NCBI GenBank assembly: GCA_035546335.1
Contig: DATKDP010000102.1
Location: forward strand, 1-46,294
Source: DATKDP01 sp035546335
GTDB taxonomy: Bacteria; Acidobacteriota; Thermoanaerobaculia; Gp7-AA8
Length of the DNA stretch: 46,294 nt
Reading direction: 5' to 3'
Shown: positions 7,382 through 17,600 of the stretch, in pieces
Layout of the letters: the number at the start of each line of letters is the position of its first letter
Position numbering within the stretch: the stretch's first letter is position 1
The notes under the pieces: generated by a model
Told to the model about the DNA's origin: nothing
What the model saw: only the letters and a program-made list of their open reading frames with translations
The model's database searches: none
Made by a program: the position numbers and the translations under genes

Positions 7382-7408
7382 GATTCGGCCGATGGTCACC
7401 GTCTCGTT

Positions 7409-7440
7409 CGAAAGCACGATTTGCGACGTAAGTGCTTTCG
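7409..7440 (+). promoter_or_regulatory. stem-loop in the leader of the minor pilin operon
   Basis: CGAAAGCAC and GTGCTTTCG are perfect 9-bp complements with a 14-nt loop (GATTTGCGACGTAA). It ends 64 bp before the first pilin start. It may be an operator palindrome or a structured RNA leader. I compared it by eye with the c-di-GMP (GEMM) riboswitch consensus and do not see the conserved junction, so I make no riboswitch claim. Confidence 0.4.
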
Positions 7441-7504
7441 GTTCTGAGGAATCAGCGGTCCAGCCCGCCGGTGGCACATGGGGCGCAGAGGGAGGGACAG
7501 TCAG

Positions 7505-8053
7505 ATGGTCGACATTCAAAAACGTTCGAGCGATTCCCAGCGTGGCTATTCGCTCTCCGAGGCGCTGGTGGTCATTGCGATCATCGGCATGGTCTCGCTG
7601 GTGACGGTTCCCAATTTCATCTCGCTCTACCGCGCCGGCAAGATCAAGTCGGCATCGCGGCAGTTCGCGAACGATCTCCGTTCCCTACGCCAGCACGCCG
7701 TGTCGAAAAATGTACGGACGATGATCAGCATCGGTACGACGGACGCCGAGAAGTATCAGTACTGGTTATTCCAGGAGAGCGGCGGTGCGTGGGAGCCTGT
7801 CGCCCCCGGAGTCCGCGATCTCGAGCCGGCGGGAGCTGGAACACGGTCGGTGTACTTCGGCGCGAGCGGGTTCGCCGACACGATCACCGACGATGCCGCC
7901 GACAGAAACGACATCATCTTCCTATCGAATGGAACGGTCGTCCCTTATCCGGCCGACCCCACCGTGGTGATCCGAACCGACGGCAAGATCGCCAAACCAG
8001 CCTATACCTTCACGATCTCGCGCGCGGGCAGTGTGCGAACGACCAGCGATTGA
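7505..8053 (+). CDS. GspH/FimT-type minor pilin
   Basis: This 182-residue prepilin has a short basic leader and the class III signal RG-YSLSEALVVIAIIGMVSL: cleavage after G14, with the conserved glutamate at mature position 5 (E19) and a hydrophobic N-terminal helix. The globular part (about 45-182) fits GspH/FimT-type pseudopilins. ATG 7505 was chosen over an ATG nine codons upstream because GGGAGGG lies 8-9 nt upstream of it and the leader then has the usual length. It is the first of four co-oriented pilin-like genes with gaps of 10-18 bp, which form one operon. In known systems FimT/GspH proteins prime pilus assembly at the tip. Confidence 0.88.
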   Translation: MVDIQKRSSDSQRGYSLSEALVVIAIIGMVSLVTVPNFISLYRAGKIKSASRQFANDLRSLRQHAVSKNVRTMISIGTTDAEKYQYWLFQESGGAWEPVAPGVRDLEPAGAGTRSVYFGASGFADTITDDAADRNDIIFLSNGTVVPYPADPTVVIRTDGKIAKPAYTFTISRAGSVRTTSD

Positions 8054-8063
8054 GGAGAGAATC

Positions 8064-8651
8064 GTGCCGAGCAATCCGGAAGATCGAAAACGGCGTAACG
8101 GCGGATACAGCCTGATCGAGGTCCTCATCGCCATGGCGATGCTAGGAACTGTCCTGCTGTCGATCGTCACCCTCTTTTTCTTCGGCCGGCGGAACGTCTA
8201 CAGCGGCAAACAGATGACGCAGGCCGTGGCCATAGGGACCCATGTTCTCGAGGATCTTTCCGCGCTCAACGTCGGCCAGATCTACACTTCGTTCGCACTC
8301 AATGCGAGCTCGACCCTTTCGAGTCCGACGCTCTTCGGTGTGTCGTATCCGGGCTCGCTCGTCAGAACGACGACAGCCATCAGCTCGGCGACCGAGACTG
8401 ATCCCGACGGCGCCGGGGAGGCGAAAGGCCTGCTGACGACGTGGAAGGAAGAGATCGATGCAACCCAAAAACTGCACGGGGGGATCGTGACGGTGGTCAT
8501 CACGCCCACATTGCCGGGGACGACGCCGCTCGTCGGGGCTACCGGAAGGCCAGTGGCGACAGTCATCAAGATCCGAGTGATCGTGAGCTGGGATGAAGGA
8601 CTCCGCCAGCGGCACATCATCTTCGACACGACGAGGACTCGGCGAAGCTAG
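8064..8651 (+). CDS. PilV/GspI-type minor pilin
   Basis: This 195-residue prepilin starts at GTG 8064, with GAGGAGA 6-7 nt upstream. The leader is basic (RKRRNGG) and the cleavage motif is GG-YSLIEVLIAMAMLGTVLLS, with E19 at mature position 5. The family-typical SLIEVLIAMAML core and the gene order (after FimT, before PilW) point to PilV. The downstream gene follows after 14 bp. It probably joins the minor pilin complex at the pilus tip. Confidence 0.85.
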   Translation: MPSNPEDRKRRNGGYSLIEVLIAMAMLGTVLLSIVTLFFFGRRNVYSGKQMTQAVAIGTHVLEDLSALNVGQIYTSFALNASSTLSSPTLFGVSYPGSLVRTTTAISSATETDPDGAGEAKGLLTTWKEEIDATQKLHGGIVTVVITPTLPGTTPLVGATGRPVATVIKIRVIVSWDEGLRQRHIIFDTTRTRRS

Positions 8652-8665
8652 CGCAGGAGCGAACG

Positions 8666-11620
8666 ATGAGACGACATTCGAAACAGATCGGCGAGCGCGG
8701 TTTCACCCTTACCGAGATTCTGGTAGCCCTGGCGATCTTCACGGTCATCTTCATCGCCGCGCTCATGGTCTATGATCAAAGCAACCGTGTTTTCAAGCTC
8801 GGAGTCGAAGCTGCCGAAACGCAGCAGAACACGCGCGTGGCATTCGACCGTCTCGTCTCCGATCTCCGGATGACGGGGTTCGACTTCGACCGCGACGGGA
8901 TCCCGACCGGAACGTCCGTTGTCGGTACAACGACGTTCAACCAGTATCAGCAATCGGACGAGCAGATCGAGTTCATCGGGCGCGGAGCGCTCACCGTTCG
9001 TGCGAACTTCAACTACGACACGGATGGGCCTCCCGACTACGGCCGGGAAAAGGCCTACGAGCCACCGCAGTTCCCGATGGTGACCACCAGCAATGACGAG
9101 ATCGTCACCTACGTGATGAAGTCGGCGGATGACTCGAAGAACACACAGAGCGTGAGCTTCTACGCCGATATCTCACGACCCCGAAGCGTCTACCCTGACG
9201 GAAGCGCCGAGCGCCAAATGGTGATTCCCAACGTCGATATGACGAACGCCAATCCTCCGTACACGCTCTATCGCGCCACGCTCAGCACTCCGGCCACAAC
9301 CGCTCCCACGGCCGCTGTCACCCCCGTCTGGACGCCGCTGGCGAGCAACATCCGAAGCCTCACGTTCGAGTACTACGAGGATCCGGCGGGAACGCGAAAG
9401 CTGGCGGATCTGAACAACGTCGTCATCCCTCCCGACACGTACGACACTGCAGTTGGTGGGCAGGGACAGTACGATCCCGACAATCCGATCTCCTCGATCA
9501 TTCCCCGAGGAATCCGTTCGAAGATCCAGTCGATCCGGATCACCCTGATCGGAATGAACGAAGCGCGTGATGCAAAGTACGTCGATCCCTACGAGACCAT
9601 CGAGGCGATGAAGCCGTATCGCAAGTATCGTCTCGAAACGCTCGTAGCACCGAGGAACTTCAACAAGCGCGGCATGCGGGAGCAGGAGTTCAAGGAACCG
9701 GGCCAACCGACGATCACTCACATATCCGTCGGCTGGTGCGGCAACGCATATCTCCGGTGGGAGGCTCCCGCGGGTTCTGCCATCACGGGCGGCGTCGAGT
9801 CGTATGCCATTCTCTACGGAGCGTCATCTCCACCTGAAAACTCTATCGACGTTGGGCTGAAGCTCGAGAGCTACGTCTATCCCGTGCTCGATACTCCTCA
9901 GACCAACTACTACTTCCAGGTCAAGGCACTCAACAGCTACGGCTCTCGGTCATCGACGATCGTCGGACCGATCAACGTGAAGAATCTGACCACGCCCTCC
10001 GTTCCAACCAATCTCGTCGCCACTGGTGCTGATCCCGATACGACGCTGAACAACATGATCACGCTCACCTGGAAGCGCCCCCTGACGTCCGCGTCGGGAT
10101 CGCCGGTGACGGCCTTCGGCACCGGTGACCCTCCGACAGGCGACGCGGCCATGCCGATCTCCGAGATCAAGGGATGGGTGGTCGAGCGGTCGGTCGAAGC
10201 CGAAGGGGTGTGGACATCCGTGCTCACCGACAGCAGCTCCGCCCCCCCTTTTCTCGACCCCTTCACCGGAATTCTGACCTGGACGGACGCCAAGGTCGCG
10301 AACTGCGTCAACTACGTCTATCGCGTCAGAGAGGTCGAGGGAGCGAGTGTCGCCTGCGGCACCAGCACGACGTACAACGATGGCGGCGCCTCCGGAAACA
10401 GCGGCTTCAGTGACGAAGCAACCGGCAGCGCAACCTCCGAGGTGGCGCCGGCAGCTCCGACGAATCTCACGATCGCCGATACTTCGGAGTGCGGCATCCT
10501 TCCGACGGACAACTGCTCGATCGATCTTTCATGGCCCCAGGTCAGTCAGGATGCCGCCGGGAACGCCATCGTCGTCGAGCTCTACGAGCTGACCGAGTAT
10601 CGGAAGCTCGAAGGAGAATCGGGAATCGGCGAACCGGTGGGAAGCCCGATCGTCGTCGATCGCGACAATGCGGCAGCATGGGGAGCGACGATCAGTTACC
10701 AGCGGATCGCGCCCAAGGCCGACATCGGCTCGCTGACGAACTACGTCTACACCTACGAAGTGCGGGCCAAACAGTGCACCGCGCCGCTCAGCGGTCCCAG
10801 CCCGCAGCGCAGCTTCCCCTGTGACATCATCGGAATCGACTTCGACGCCACCGTATCGATCGTGATCGAAGGGAGCGGTGTAGCGAACGATCCGTGGGTG
10901 ACGACCGTTCCCGCCGACGTGAACATCAGCATCGCGGGCGGCACGGTCGATCTGATCCAGGCGAATCTCTATCTCGGCAGCGATGTCGTTCCCATCGGCG
11001 AAGCGACCGGACCCATCAGCGGTGCTTCCTTCGACTGGCCGTCAGGGCTCAGCGATCACATCGTGTATTCGATGGAGATCCTGATCGAGAAGGACGGCTG
11101 CACGAGGACCAAAACGTACTTCGTGGAGTCGACCTCGAACAACTGCTGCCTCGTGCCGCTGGCAGGGCTCGATGGAGGAGTCATTGACGCCACGGTCGTG
11201 CAGCTCGACGCAGCCAGTGGTCAGGTCAGGATCAAGTTCGAGAACACGTGCGGTCAGCCCCTCACGATCCTGAACAACGGGATTCAGATCAAGTGGGATC
11301 CGACGAGGCTCCTCCGCTCCGCCGGCGGACGCAGAATGTCCTACGTCGAATATCCCCCTGCATCAGGGACTACGCGTGTACGGCACAGTATGAGCTCCAA
11401 CAGCACGCCCGTTCTAACGTCGCCGAATCAGGCGGCATCGCCCGGAGGAAAGACGACGATCGACGCGTCGAGCTCCGATTATTTCATCGTCGTCCAGTTC
11501 ACCTCCGATTTCTCGGAGAATCCGATCACGCATGTTTGCGTCACCTATTCCAGAGATACGGGCAATGAGGCCTGCCAGATCGTCCCGAGGCCGTCCGCCG
11601 TCGATGATGTCTGTGATTGA
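8666..11620 (+). CDS. PilW-like minor pilin with fibronectin type III domains
   Basis: This 984-residue protein begins as a prepilin: leader to G12, then FTLTEILVALAIFTVIFIAALM with E17 at mature position 5, followed by a PilW-like region (about 40-340; VAFDRLVSDLRMTGFDFD is typical of PilW). From about residue 345 it changes into fibronectin type III-like modules: one at about 348-440 (LRWEAPAG, YYFQVKALNSYG), one at about 445-590, one at about 595-715 (PTNLTIADTSE, YTYEVRAKQC). A cysteine-containing tail of about 265 residues follows. Ordinary PilW proteins have a few hundred residues, so this is an adhesin-like extension carried at the pilus tip. An ATG with GGAG upstream sets the start. 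The function of the added domains is inferred from the domain type, not shown. Confidence 0.85.
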   Translation: MRRHSKQIGERGFTLTEILVALAIFTVIFIAALMVYDQSNRVFKLGVEAAETQQNTRVAFDRLVSDLRMTGFDFDRDGIPTGTSVVGTTTFNQYQQSDEQIEFIGRGALTVRANFNYDTDGPPDYGREKAYEPPQFPMVTTSNDEIVTYVMKSADDSKNTQSVSFYADISRPRSVYPDGSAERQMVIPNVDMTNANPPYTLYRATLSTPATTAPTAAVTPVWTPLASNIRSLTFEYYEDPAGTRKLADLNNVVIPPDTYDTAVGGQGQYDPDNPISSIIPRGIRSKIQSIRITLIGMNEARDAKYVDPYETIEAMKPYRKYRLETLVAPRNFNKRGMREQEFKEPGQPTITHISVGWCGNAYLRWEAPAGSAITGGVESYAILYGASSPPENSIDVGLKLESYVYPVLDTPQTNYYFQVKALNSYGSRSSTIVGPINVKNLTTPSVPTNLVATGADPDTTLNNMITLTWKRPLTSASGSPVTAFGTGDPPTGDAAMPISEIKGWVVERSVEAEGVWTSVLTDSSSAPPFLDPFTGILTWTDAKVANCVNYVYRVREVEGASVACGTSTTYNDGGASGNSGFSDEATGSATSEVAPAAPTNLTIADTSECGILPTDNCSIDLSWPQVSQDAAGNAIVVELYELTEYRKLEGESGIGEPVGSPIVVDRDNAAAWGATISYQRIAPKADIGSLTNYVYTYEVRAKQCTAPLSGPSPQRSFPCDIIGIDFDATVSIVIEGSGVANDPWVTTVPADVNISIAGGTVDLIQANLYLGSDVVPIGEATGPISGASFDWPSGLSDHIVYSMEILIEKDGCTRTKTYFVESTSNNCCLVPLAGLDGGVIDATVVQLDAASGQVRIKFENTCGQPLTILNNGIQIKWDPTRLLRSAGGRRMSYVEYPPASGTTRVRHSMSSNSTPVLTSPNQAASPGGKTTIDASSSDYFIVVQFTSDFSENPITHVCVTYSRDTGNEACQIVPRPSAVDDVCD

Positions 11621-11638
11621 TGCAAGGAGTCTGAGCCG

Positions 11639-14140
11639 ATGGAAACTCTGAGAAACGTCTCGAAGCAGCTCGCCGGACAGATCGAAGAGCGCGGCTCCGC
11701 GCTTCTCGTGAGCCTGATGGTCATGGTCGGCCTCTCGCTTCTCGGCCTCGGGTTCGTCGCCGTCTCGGAGACCGAAAACGCCATCTCCGTGAACGAGCGC
11801 AACGGCCAACAGGTCTTTCACGTCGCGGAAGCGGGAGCGAAGCTCGTCGTCGAATGGTTTCAGAACCCCGATTGGGCAGAGCTCGTTACAGGCATCATGC
11901 CGCCGGTCGCCAACCGCGGCGACTTCATGATCGACAGGATGCTCGACATGGATGAAAACGGTGAGGTGATCAGCGCCCTTCAGAACCTCGGAAAGTACAA
12001 GAACGGTGATGATCGGTTCTGCTGTGATCGACCCTTCAAGCCGGCACCCGTCAATCGTCTCTACGGCATCGAATCCAATCCCGACATCTGGATCGGCTAC
12101 AAGGGGAGAGACGGCACCGACAGCGCGGTAGGGGCCGCCTTTCTCGGTGCGCTCAACGACATCATGTTCAAGGATCGCGAAGGAGGGCGCATCGTCGAGA
12201 TCCGCGTGTATGCTCCTCCGATCATCGGAGGTTATGTCAATACCGCCAATTTCTACGATCACAACGTCGGAACCCGATATGGACTGGCGACGATTCGCGT
12301 GACCGCCGAGAAGCGCAGGCGCGAGTCGGACATGGACTCGCCGGTGATCGCACAACGCGTCGTCCGCGCCATCATCTCAGAATGGCCGTTCCCGGGACCG
12401 CAGGGACCCGTGCAATCGAATGCGAGCATTCAGACCGGCGGTAGTGTCGCCGTCCACTGGGGCAAAATGACCTCGACGAAGGAGATGTTCGTGAAACGCC
12501 CGATCGTCGGCCTCCCGTGGTTCGACGCGTACGACCGGGTCAAGTTCGAATATGGCTACGACCGGACGAATGAGCCCGCCGGGTCCACCAGGAAAGGTAC
12601 CTGGCAGGCCTCGACCGCGTACAACGCCAACGATATCGTCTACCCCACGACTGCAAGCATCATGTTCGATTTCATCAAAACGAGTGCGGGCGCGGAGGTG
12701 AGCGATGCGAGCGAGCCGGACTTCGCCTCGGCAGCTGCCGTCGGGGATACCGTTGCCGACGGAACGATGACCTGGACCGCATTTCGGCTGAAGTCGCCAT
12801 GGCGTACCCTCCCCGGAGGAAACTACGACGACGACTCGAACTACCTCTGGGAGCTCGTCGGGAAGAGCTTCGATGATCCATGGGTCGAAGCGAGGGCTCG
12901 CGGCAACATCACCAACGCCATTGTCACAGACGACAACCCGCATCCGTTCGCCTACACCGCAGCATCGATGGACGAGCTGGCGACGCCGACAGCAGGCTAT
13001 TCGAACTGGTTCCAGAAGCAGACGGTGAACTCGGCGGGACCATTTCCCTATACTCAGAAAGAAGTCATTTTCCCCCGGATCGACTATCGATTCTGGAAGG
13101 ATACGGCAATCGCAGGTCAGGGAACCGACGGCGTCTATTATCTCCAATGGGTGGCCGACGATACCTTCCGCGATGCGACAGGAACGGTCAAGACATTCAA
13201 GCAATGGACGGACATAATCAACGGTGCACTGCGAGGATTCTATTTTTTCGACACGAAGAACGCGCAGAACCCGCAGACCCCGGGGGGTGAGGCATTCCTG
13301 ACTCCAGCCGTCAAAATTGCCAGCACGGGCGGTGGCGACTGGATGATGTCCGGCTTCATCTATCTGAACTCCGTCAGCTTCGGAACGAAAGGCGTGCAGG
13401 GACTGACTGCTCGCTACAACTTTCCCGGAGAGCCCTTCCGCGACATCGGCTACCCCGAGCTCGATGGCGCCGGCAACTGGATTCCGGCCGGCAACGAGTG
13501 GCAGATGAAGAATGCGAACAATGGAGAGTGGGACTACGAAGACGTCAATGGCAATGGCATCTTCGATCTCGTGCTCGAAACGCGCACGATGCCCAGTGGC
13601 GCGTCCGCGCGAGTCCCGATTCCCTACCGCCCCGGCTGCACCGTCGGCACCGACTGTTCCGAGCCGCATGAGCCATACCTCAATCTCATCTATCCGCTCG
13701 ATGCCTGCTGCTCAGGGGGAGTCAATCCTTACGCTCTCACCGTCGCGTGGGAAGATCCGGCGGCGCAGACGAGGCGGCCGAAGAAGAAGTTTCCTGCCGG
13801 CAGCTACCCGGCAGTCGATGGTACCGACAAGTGCACCAACGCCGCCGACTTCGACCTCTACTGTACGTCGAATCGCTTCGACCGCGACGGGTACGCCGAC
13901 CGATGGTCGGGCGCGGGACTCGATGGCGCGCCCGTCCTCGACGGCGTCTTCTTCAACGAGGGGACGCTCGACTCGGAAGGTAACGCGCGCTACTTCGGCT
14001 CGGTCCTGATCCAGGGCGACATCGACAGCACCGGAACGAACGAGGTATGGTTCGACGAGCGCCTGATCAAGGACGAATGGCCCCCGAGGGACTGGCCATT
14101 CCCCCGCGTCATCATCACGGCGATCTCGACCGACCCGTGA
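11639..14140 (+). CDS. very large PilX-like minor pilin
   Basis: This 833-residue protein has the PilX N-terminal pattern: RG-SALLVSLMVMVGLSLLGLG, then VAVSETENAISVNERNGQQVFHVAEAGA. Like PilX/GspK proteins it lacks the glutamate at mature position 5, a trait linked to the end position in the pilus. The usual PilX is about 150-200 residues; here some 750 further residues follow, rich in Asp, Gly, Asn, Trp and Tyr. One stretch, GEWDYEDVNGNGIFD, resembles a calcium-binding Asp/Asn-Gly motif. It is the last gene of the cassette, 18 bp after the PilW-like gene. I do not recognise the C-terminal domains. PilY1 is not seen, so this protein and the FN3-PilW may carry the surface-exposed tip functions themselves. 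Confidence 0.82.
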   Translation: METLRNVSKQLAGQIEERGSALLVSLMVMVGLSLLGLGFVAVSETENAISVNERNGQQVFHVAEAGAKLVVEWFQNPDWAELVTGIMPPVANRGDFMIDRMLDMDENGEVISALQNLGKYKNGDDRFCCDRPFKPAPVNRLYGIESNPDIWIGYKGRDGTDSAVGAAFLGALNDIMFKDREGGRIVEIRVYAPPIIGGYVNTANFYDHNVGTRYGLATIRVTAEKRRRESDMDSPVIAQRVVRAIISEWPFPGPQGPVQSNASIQTGGSVAVHWGKMTSTKEMFVKRPIVGLPWFDAYDRVKFEYGYDRTNEPAGSTRKGTWQASTAYNANDIVYPTTASIMFDFIKTSAGAEVSDASEPDFASAAAVGDTVADGTMTWTAFRLKSPWRTLPGGNYDDDSNYLWELVGKSFDDPWVEARARGNITNAIVTDDNPHPFAYTAASMDELATPTAGYSNWFQKQTVNSAGPFPYTQKEVIFPRIDYRFWKDTAIAGQGTDGVYYLQWVADDTFRDATGTVKTFKQWTDIINGALRGFYFFDTKNAQNPQTPGGEAFLTPAVKIASTGGGDWMMSGFIYLNSVSFGTKGVQGLTARYNFPGEPFRDIGYPELDGAGNWIPAGNEWQMKNANNGEWDYEDVNGNGIFDLVLETRTMPSGASARVPIPYRPGCTVGTDCSEPHEPYLNLIYPLDACCSGGVNPYALTVAWEDPAAQTRRPKKKFPAGSYPAVDGTDKCTNAADFDLYCTSNRFDRDGYADRWSGAGLDGAPVLDGVFFNEGTLDSEGNARYFGSVLIQGDIDSTGTNEVWFDERLIKDEWPPRDWPFPRVIITAISTDP

Positions 14141-14654
14141 GGGCGTTTGCCTGACAATCTGGCTCGATGTCGGCCCCCGCAGCCGCGCAGGCGCAGGTGC
14201 GCACGCTTGCGTGGCACGTGCCTCGCGCGACCGTCACCTTTCTCGCAGGGGCGAGCATTTGCGCGCGGGTCGCGGCGACAGGCTCGCGTGACTGGAGCGA
14301 AGCGCTGAGACACTCTCGGTGGGCGCCGCTGCGAACCACACCGATCACCCAGGGCGGGCGCTGAACGCATGCTCTCCCGCGGAGTGGGCTGCCTCGTCGC
14401 TCGTGGACAGGGGCGGGCGCGGGACGCCCGCTCTCCTCGCAAGCACCCGGACGAAGCGATTGCGCTGCGTCGCGACGTGGCAAGCCCTCGGGCTCTGTCC
14501 CTCGCACAAATGCTTCGTCCCTACGAGGAGCACCGCAACGCTGTGCGCCCCCACGATTCGGACCTGCCGTCCCATACGCCTGCGATGAGCTCGCGCGCCT
14601 TTTCGTCTCCCACGACCCCTCTCGCCCCTCGTCTCTCGCCTCTCGTCTCTCGCC
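14141..14654. other. convergent intergenic region with decayed repeats
   Basis: This 514-bp stretch lies between two genes that converge. I see no gene: all frames are short or lack a ribosome binding site. It is a patchwork of repeat remnants: GGGCGAGCATTTGCGCGCG near 14247, a GCGGGCG/CGCCCGC hairpin at 14413-14431, a full dispersed inverted-repeat element at 14449-14524, and a heptamer array from 14618 that runs into the end of the next gene. Confidence 0.55.
14449..14524 (-). repeat. dispersed inverted-repeat element, GTAGGGRCGARGCATTTG family
   Basis: Read on the minus strand it starts GTAGGGACGAAGCATTTG and ends CAGCGCAATCGCTTCGTCC. The two ends are imperfect inverted copies, so the about 76-bp unit can form a hairpin. 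A second copy with the same ends and a similar interior (GAGGGCTTG against AAAGGGCTTG) is at 31268-31341. No coding capacity is seen. It looks like a MITE- or REP-like non-autonomous repeat. Confidence 0.65.
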
Positions 14655-14659
14655 TCACG
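14618..14659. repeat. 7-bp tandem array (CCTCTCG/TCTCTCG units)
   Basis: Six units in register can be read: CCTCTCG, CCCCTCG, TCTCTCG, CCTCTCG, TCTCTCG, CCTCACG. The last unit carries the change that supplies the TGA stop (TCA on this strand, 14655-14657) of the leftward gene. The same TCTCGYC unit recurs at 7243-7296 and 31506-31547. Confidence 0.75.
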
Positions 14660-17600
14660 GACCCAGCGGCACCGGCTCCCGGCTGCGGAATCTCGCGAGG
14701 TCGCCTCTCGCCTGCTCGAGCCGCGGGCTTCCCGCTCGCCGATAGCAATCGCGCCGGAAGAGCAGAACCTCCTCCTGCCACGGAGGATGCTCCCCATACT
14801 GACCGAGGACCGACATGCAGTACCGTGTCTCTGCCCCCTGCTCGATCCGGCGAACGACAGATGGCAGTAATGCGAGTCGTTTTTCTTCGAGCATCATCAG
14901 AGCGAAGGGTCGCTCGAGCGCGTCGAATAGCAGCAGGGCCGCGGAAGGGCTGCTCTGAGCGAGGCTCGGAACCAGATCGAGAGCGCGCGACATCACGATC
15001 GGAATGGGCCACGGGTTGGACCGGTAGGCAACGAAGGCCTTTCGGAAGTTCTCCGCCGCCTCCTCGGGCCTTCCGGCTCGAAGAAAGAGACGCGCGCGAA
15101 GCGCATCGGCCTCGATCGCATCGACGCGTGCGAGTGCATCGATCAGCGACAGGGCGCGCTCATCGCCCTTTTCCGCGAGCGCTTCCACGAGCGTCACCAT
15201 CTCGATCTCGTCGCTGGGCGAGTGCGGCAGCGACGCCCACACAGTCGACAGCATCGCGTAGTCACTCTGAGCCCACGCCGCATGCAGGTTGACGAACGGC
15301 ACGAGGGAGGGCTCGACCGTGTCGAGCCAGACGGGAAACCCTCCTTCCGCGGAAAACATCCCGAGCCGTCGTCGAGCGAGCAGAGATCGGTCGATCGTCC
15401 CGCGGTGGATTCGAGGGAGGTCATCCCCCCTCCGCTGCGCCTCCGCCCGAAGCTGAGACACATCGAAGCCCGACTCGCGCCCGACCGTACGAGCTGCCGC
15501 GAACTCGATGATCGTTCGATCGTCCGTATTGCGACGCGCTCCATCGGCGAGCATCGATGCAGTCACGTCACCACAGACGAACCTCGCAATCACTCCTTCG
15601 AGATCGTCCACTCTCCAGGCGAGGCGCAACGCGCTGCGGAACGGCTCTGAACCGATCTTCCTCCGAAGCTCCGGCACGTCGAGGGCCCGGACCTGGTTCG
15701 ATCCGACCAGAAGAAGGTCGCCCCGAAGCGTCTGCCACGTATCGACCTGTAAGAAGACCGCCTTCAACGTCGCATAGACGGTCCGCACCGTTCGGCTGTC
15801 GACCTCGTACGCCTGCAGCCATTGAAGGAATAGCCCTTCATCGGTCAACCGCCGGCTCACCGCTCGATAGAAGTCGTCCGTGAAGAGACTCGCTACGCCG
15901 GCCCGGTACGGATTCGAGGGCTCCGAGAGGATCAGATCGTACCTGGTCCGATCGGTCAGGAGAAACTCGCGCGCATCTCCGATGTGGATGGAGATTTTCG
16001 GGCTCGAGAGCGCCTCATGATTCACCTGGGAGCAGGCGCGCGCGACGTGAATCGTCTCGCGCTCCAGCTCGACGACATTCACCTGCTCGATCGAGGGAAC
16101 GGCTGCAATCCAGCCCGCCGTGCTCCCCGTCCCGAGTCCGATCACCAGCGCGCGACGCGGCTCGGAGTGCAACAGGCCTCCCAGCGCACCGATCATCACC
16201 TGTGTTCCGGCGTCGTAACGTGAGTGACCATCCGACTTGCCGTTGATCAGAAACCCGAGACCGTCCTCGCCGAGCAGGGCAATGCTGCTCTCGACTCCTT
16301 CGGCCTCCCATTTCGTTGCGCGACGCCGGAGCCTGATCCAGTCGCGCACGCCATTCGGCGACGCGCCCGAAAGGAACACCGGAAGCGGAACACGCCCCGC
16401 CCCGATCGGACTGTGCCGCCAGACCGCGGTAGGGCCCGTCCGCGTCACTGCGAAGACTGTCAGGAGCAGAAGGGTGATCGCGCTCGCGCTCAGCACGCGC
16501 TCTCGCCTCCATCCGCCGATCCAGGCCGACACGAGCGCCAGAACGAGAAGCACGAGCACCGAAAGGCGCCACGCGCCCGGTGCCGTGAGCAGAGGCAGAA
16601 GCCCGAATCCTCCCGCCAGCGAGCCCGCGATCGCTCCCAGCGTATTCGCCGCATAGACGTACCCGACATCCTTCCCCACGCGCGTCCCGCCACTCCCGAG
16701 AAGACCGATCAGCAGAGGAAACTGATAGCCGGCGACGATGGCGGCGGGAAGAACGACGATCGCCACGACGAGCAACCAGCTTGCTGCAAGACCGTAGAAA
16801 CCGAACGAGCCGAGAGAGCGGAGCAGGAGAGCAAGAACAGCGATTCCATCGCCGAGCGCAAAGGGGTATGCGATGCAGAGCGCCTCGAAGGCAGAGACGA
16901 GCGCGAACTGCTGCAGGGAAGGTTCGCGCTCCCTCCGGTGCGCTCCGTAGAGCAGCCCTCCGAGTCCGATCCCGAACAGCGCGACGGCGAGGATCAGGCC
17001 GAAGGTGAACGTGCTGCCTCCGAGCAGAGGCGACAGCATCCGATACCAGACCAGCTCCATGAGCAGAAAGACGAAGCCGGCGACCGCCGCGGCGGCCAGG
17101 ATGAATCGGGAGCGAAGCGTCGGCGGAATCTTCCCCTGCAGCACCTCGCGAAGTGGCTGCGGCGCGGCCGATCGGTCGATCAGAAACGCCGCGAGAGCAA
17201 CGAGGACGTTCAGAAGACATCCGAACAGAAGGGTCATTCGATTGCCCAGTGCCTCGAGCAGAACGAACGTGGGCAGCAGGACGCCGAGAACCGCGCCGCA
17301 CGTGTTGGCACCATAGAGGAGTCCAATGCCTCGCCGCGGCCGGTCGCCCTCGTCCTCCACGGCTCTCGCGGCCGCCGACAGCGTGCCGCCCATGAGCACA
17401 GTTGGAATCAGCAGAACGAGCGAGGCGAGGATCAGCCGGACTGCATTCCCCGCAAACGAGCCGAGCAGGAACGTGCCGCCCGTCGCGATGTAGACCTTCC
17501 GAACGATCCAGAGAAGGGCCGGGGATAGGACAGCAGTCAGAGCGATGAAGAGCTCGAGCGTGGCGTACCAGCGAATCGGACGATCGACACGGTCCGCTCG

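Noticed and set aside
7409..7440. c-di-GMP (GEMM) riboswitch in the pilin leader
   Set aside because: A GAAA-containing stem and the pilus context are suggestive, but the conserved two-helix junction sequences are absent.
7472..7487. sigma-54-type promoter (TGGCAC...GCGCA) before the pilin cassette
   Set aside because: GG and GC have the right 10-bp spacing, but the start of transcription would fall at about 7498, after the ribosome binding site (7489-7496) of the first gene, and the TT before GC is missing.
12377..13669. 430-residue leftward open frame inside the PilX-like gene
   Set aside because: It is antisense to the pilin gene, without ribosome binding site or family features.
16224..17528. 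434-residue rightward open frame inside the spermidine synthase-like gene
   Set aside because: It lies wholly opposite a clearly recognised gene, is made of charged low-complexity residues and has no ribosome binding site; it is a GC-bias shadow.
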